DNA from: Marinobacter sp. BW6
GTDB lineage: Bacteria; Pseudomonadota; Gammaproteobacteria; Pseudomonadales; Oleiphilaceae
Direction of reading: 5' to 3'
DNA: 64,000 bases
NCBI RefSeq assembly: GCF_008107725.1
Contig: NZ_VIRN01000064.1
Span: forward strand, 1,714,975 to 1,778,974
Each line of letters opens with the position of its first letter. The stretch's first letter is position 1. Shown piece after piece: positions 63,928 to 64,000 of the stretch. The translations under genes and the position numbers were made by a program. Under the pieces are notes generated by a model. That model had not been told where the DNA came from. It saw only the letters and a list, made by a program, of their open reading frames with translations, and did not search any database.

Positions 63928-64000
63928 ATGAATACGAAGAGGCGGAGGAGTCAGAGGGATTATTCCCTGGCCTTTAAATTGGCGGTGGTGGACCAGGTTG
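63928..64000 (+). CDS. IS3-family transposase OrfA, N-terminal fragment
   Basis: An ATG after GGAGGG opens MNTKRRRSQRDYSLAFKLAV..., the start of an IS3-type OrfA (HTH_Tnp_1), running off the window. Only 24 codons are visible. The insertion sequence's left end is probably within 63866-63927, just beyond palindrome copy 3; a TG dinucleotide beginning TGACCCG at 63874 is a candidate terminus. Confidence 0.75.
   Translation, partial: MNTKRRRSQRDYSLAFKLAVVDQV

Overview
The window looks like core chromosome of a Marinobacter-like marine gammaproteobacterium. This is inferred from gene content and order, not from a database search. The pointers are a complete cytochrome c maturation operon beside flagellar-type genes, a Na+-translocating NADH:quinone reductase operon, the block psrA / mtnP / csiV / mfd / gap / nqr / sthA (an order I recall from Pseudomonas), and gltX followed by tRNA-Ala and tRNA-Glu. 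Coding density is high and many gene pairs overlap by a few bases.

Layout. 1-3.3 kb: the 3' end of a GspE/PilB-family ATPase coupled to an orphan MoxR-type AAA ATPase, then a converging pair of flagellar-type genes (FlhB C-terminal-like and FliK-like). 3.4-10.7 kb: ccmABCDEFGHI, which exports and attaches haem to c-type cytochromes. 10.7-17.7 kb, minus strand: a MoxR / DUF58 / DUF4381 / BatA / BatB-BatC fusion / BatD operon. 17.8-28.7 kb: a large NAD-glutamate dehydrogenase, beta carbonic anhydrase, a 57-residue small gene, tandem RsmC-like and RlmG-like rRNA methyltransferases, riboflavin synthase, an unrecognised membrane protein and the fatty-acid regulator PsrA with a clear double operator. 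28.7-37.4 kb: L,D-transpeptidase, MscS channel, methylthioinosine phosphorylase, CsiV-like protein, Mfd and a long GAPDH with a good terminator.

37.6-46.3 kb: nqrABCDEF with its maturation factors apbE and nqrM, then sthA, so this block handles NADH oxidation, sodium pumping and NADPH/NADH balance. 46.3-50.9 kb, minus strand: glycerophosphodiesterase, DAHP synthase, a TerB-like protein, transaldolase and DusA. 50.9-53.2 kb looks more accessory: an AT-richer spacer, a PEP-CTERM secreted protein and an AEC transporter. 53.1-56.1 kb: ZnuA with a Zur box, gltX, two tRNAs and a terminator. 56.1-60.8 kb: an unusual two-domain PTPS/QueD-like protein, a MobA-like nucleotidyltransferase with no ordinary start codon, a receiver domain tethered to a membrane helix, a PEGA+MORN repeat protein and a small membrane protein. 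60.9-64 kb: a PreP-like M16 metalloprotease, then the left part of an IS3-type element cut by the window edge.

The most notable unexplained structure is a dispersed palindrome family (core GGGGTCAGAT / ATCTGACCCC) at three operon ends: 46284-46313, 56119-56158 and 63829-63865. Other points worth a second look are the membrane-tethered receiver/MORN cluster, the split-site PTPS protein and the orphan MoxR. I see no CRISPR array, prophage or obvious defence system.
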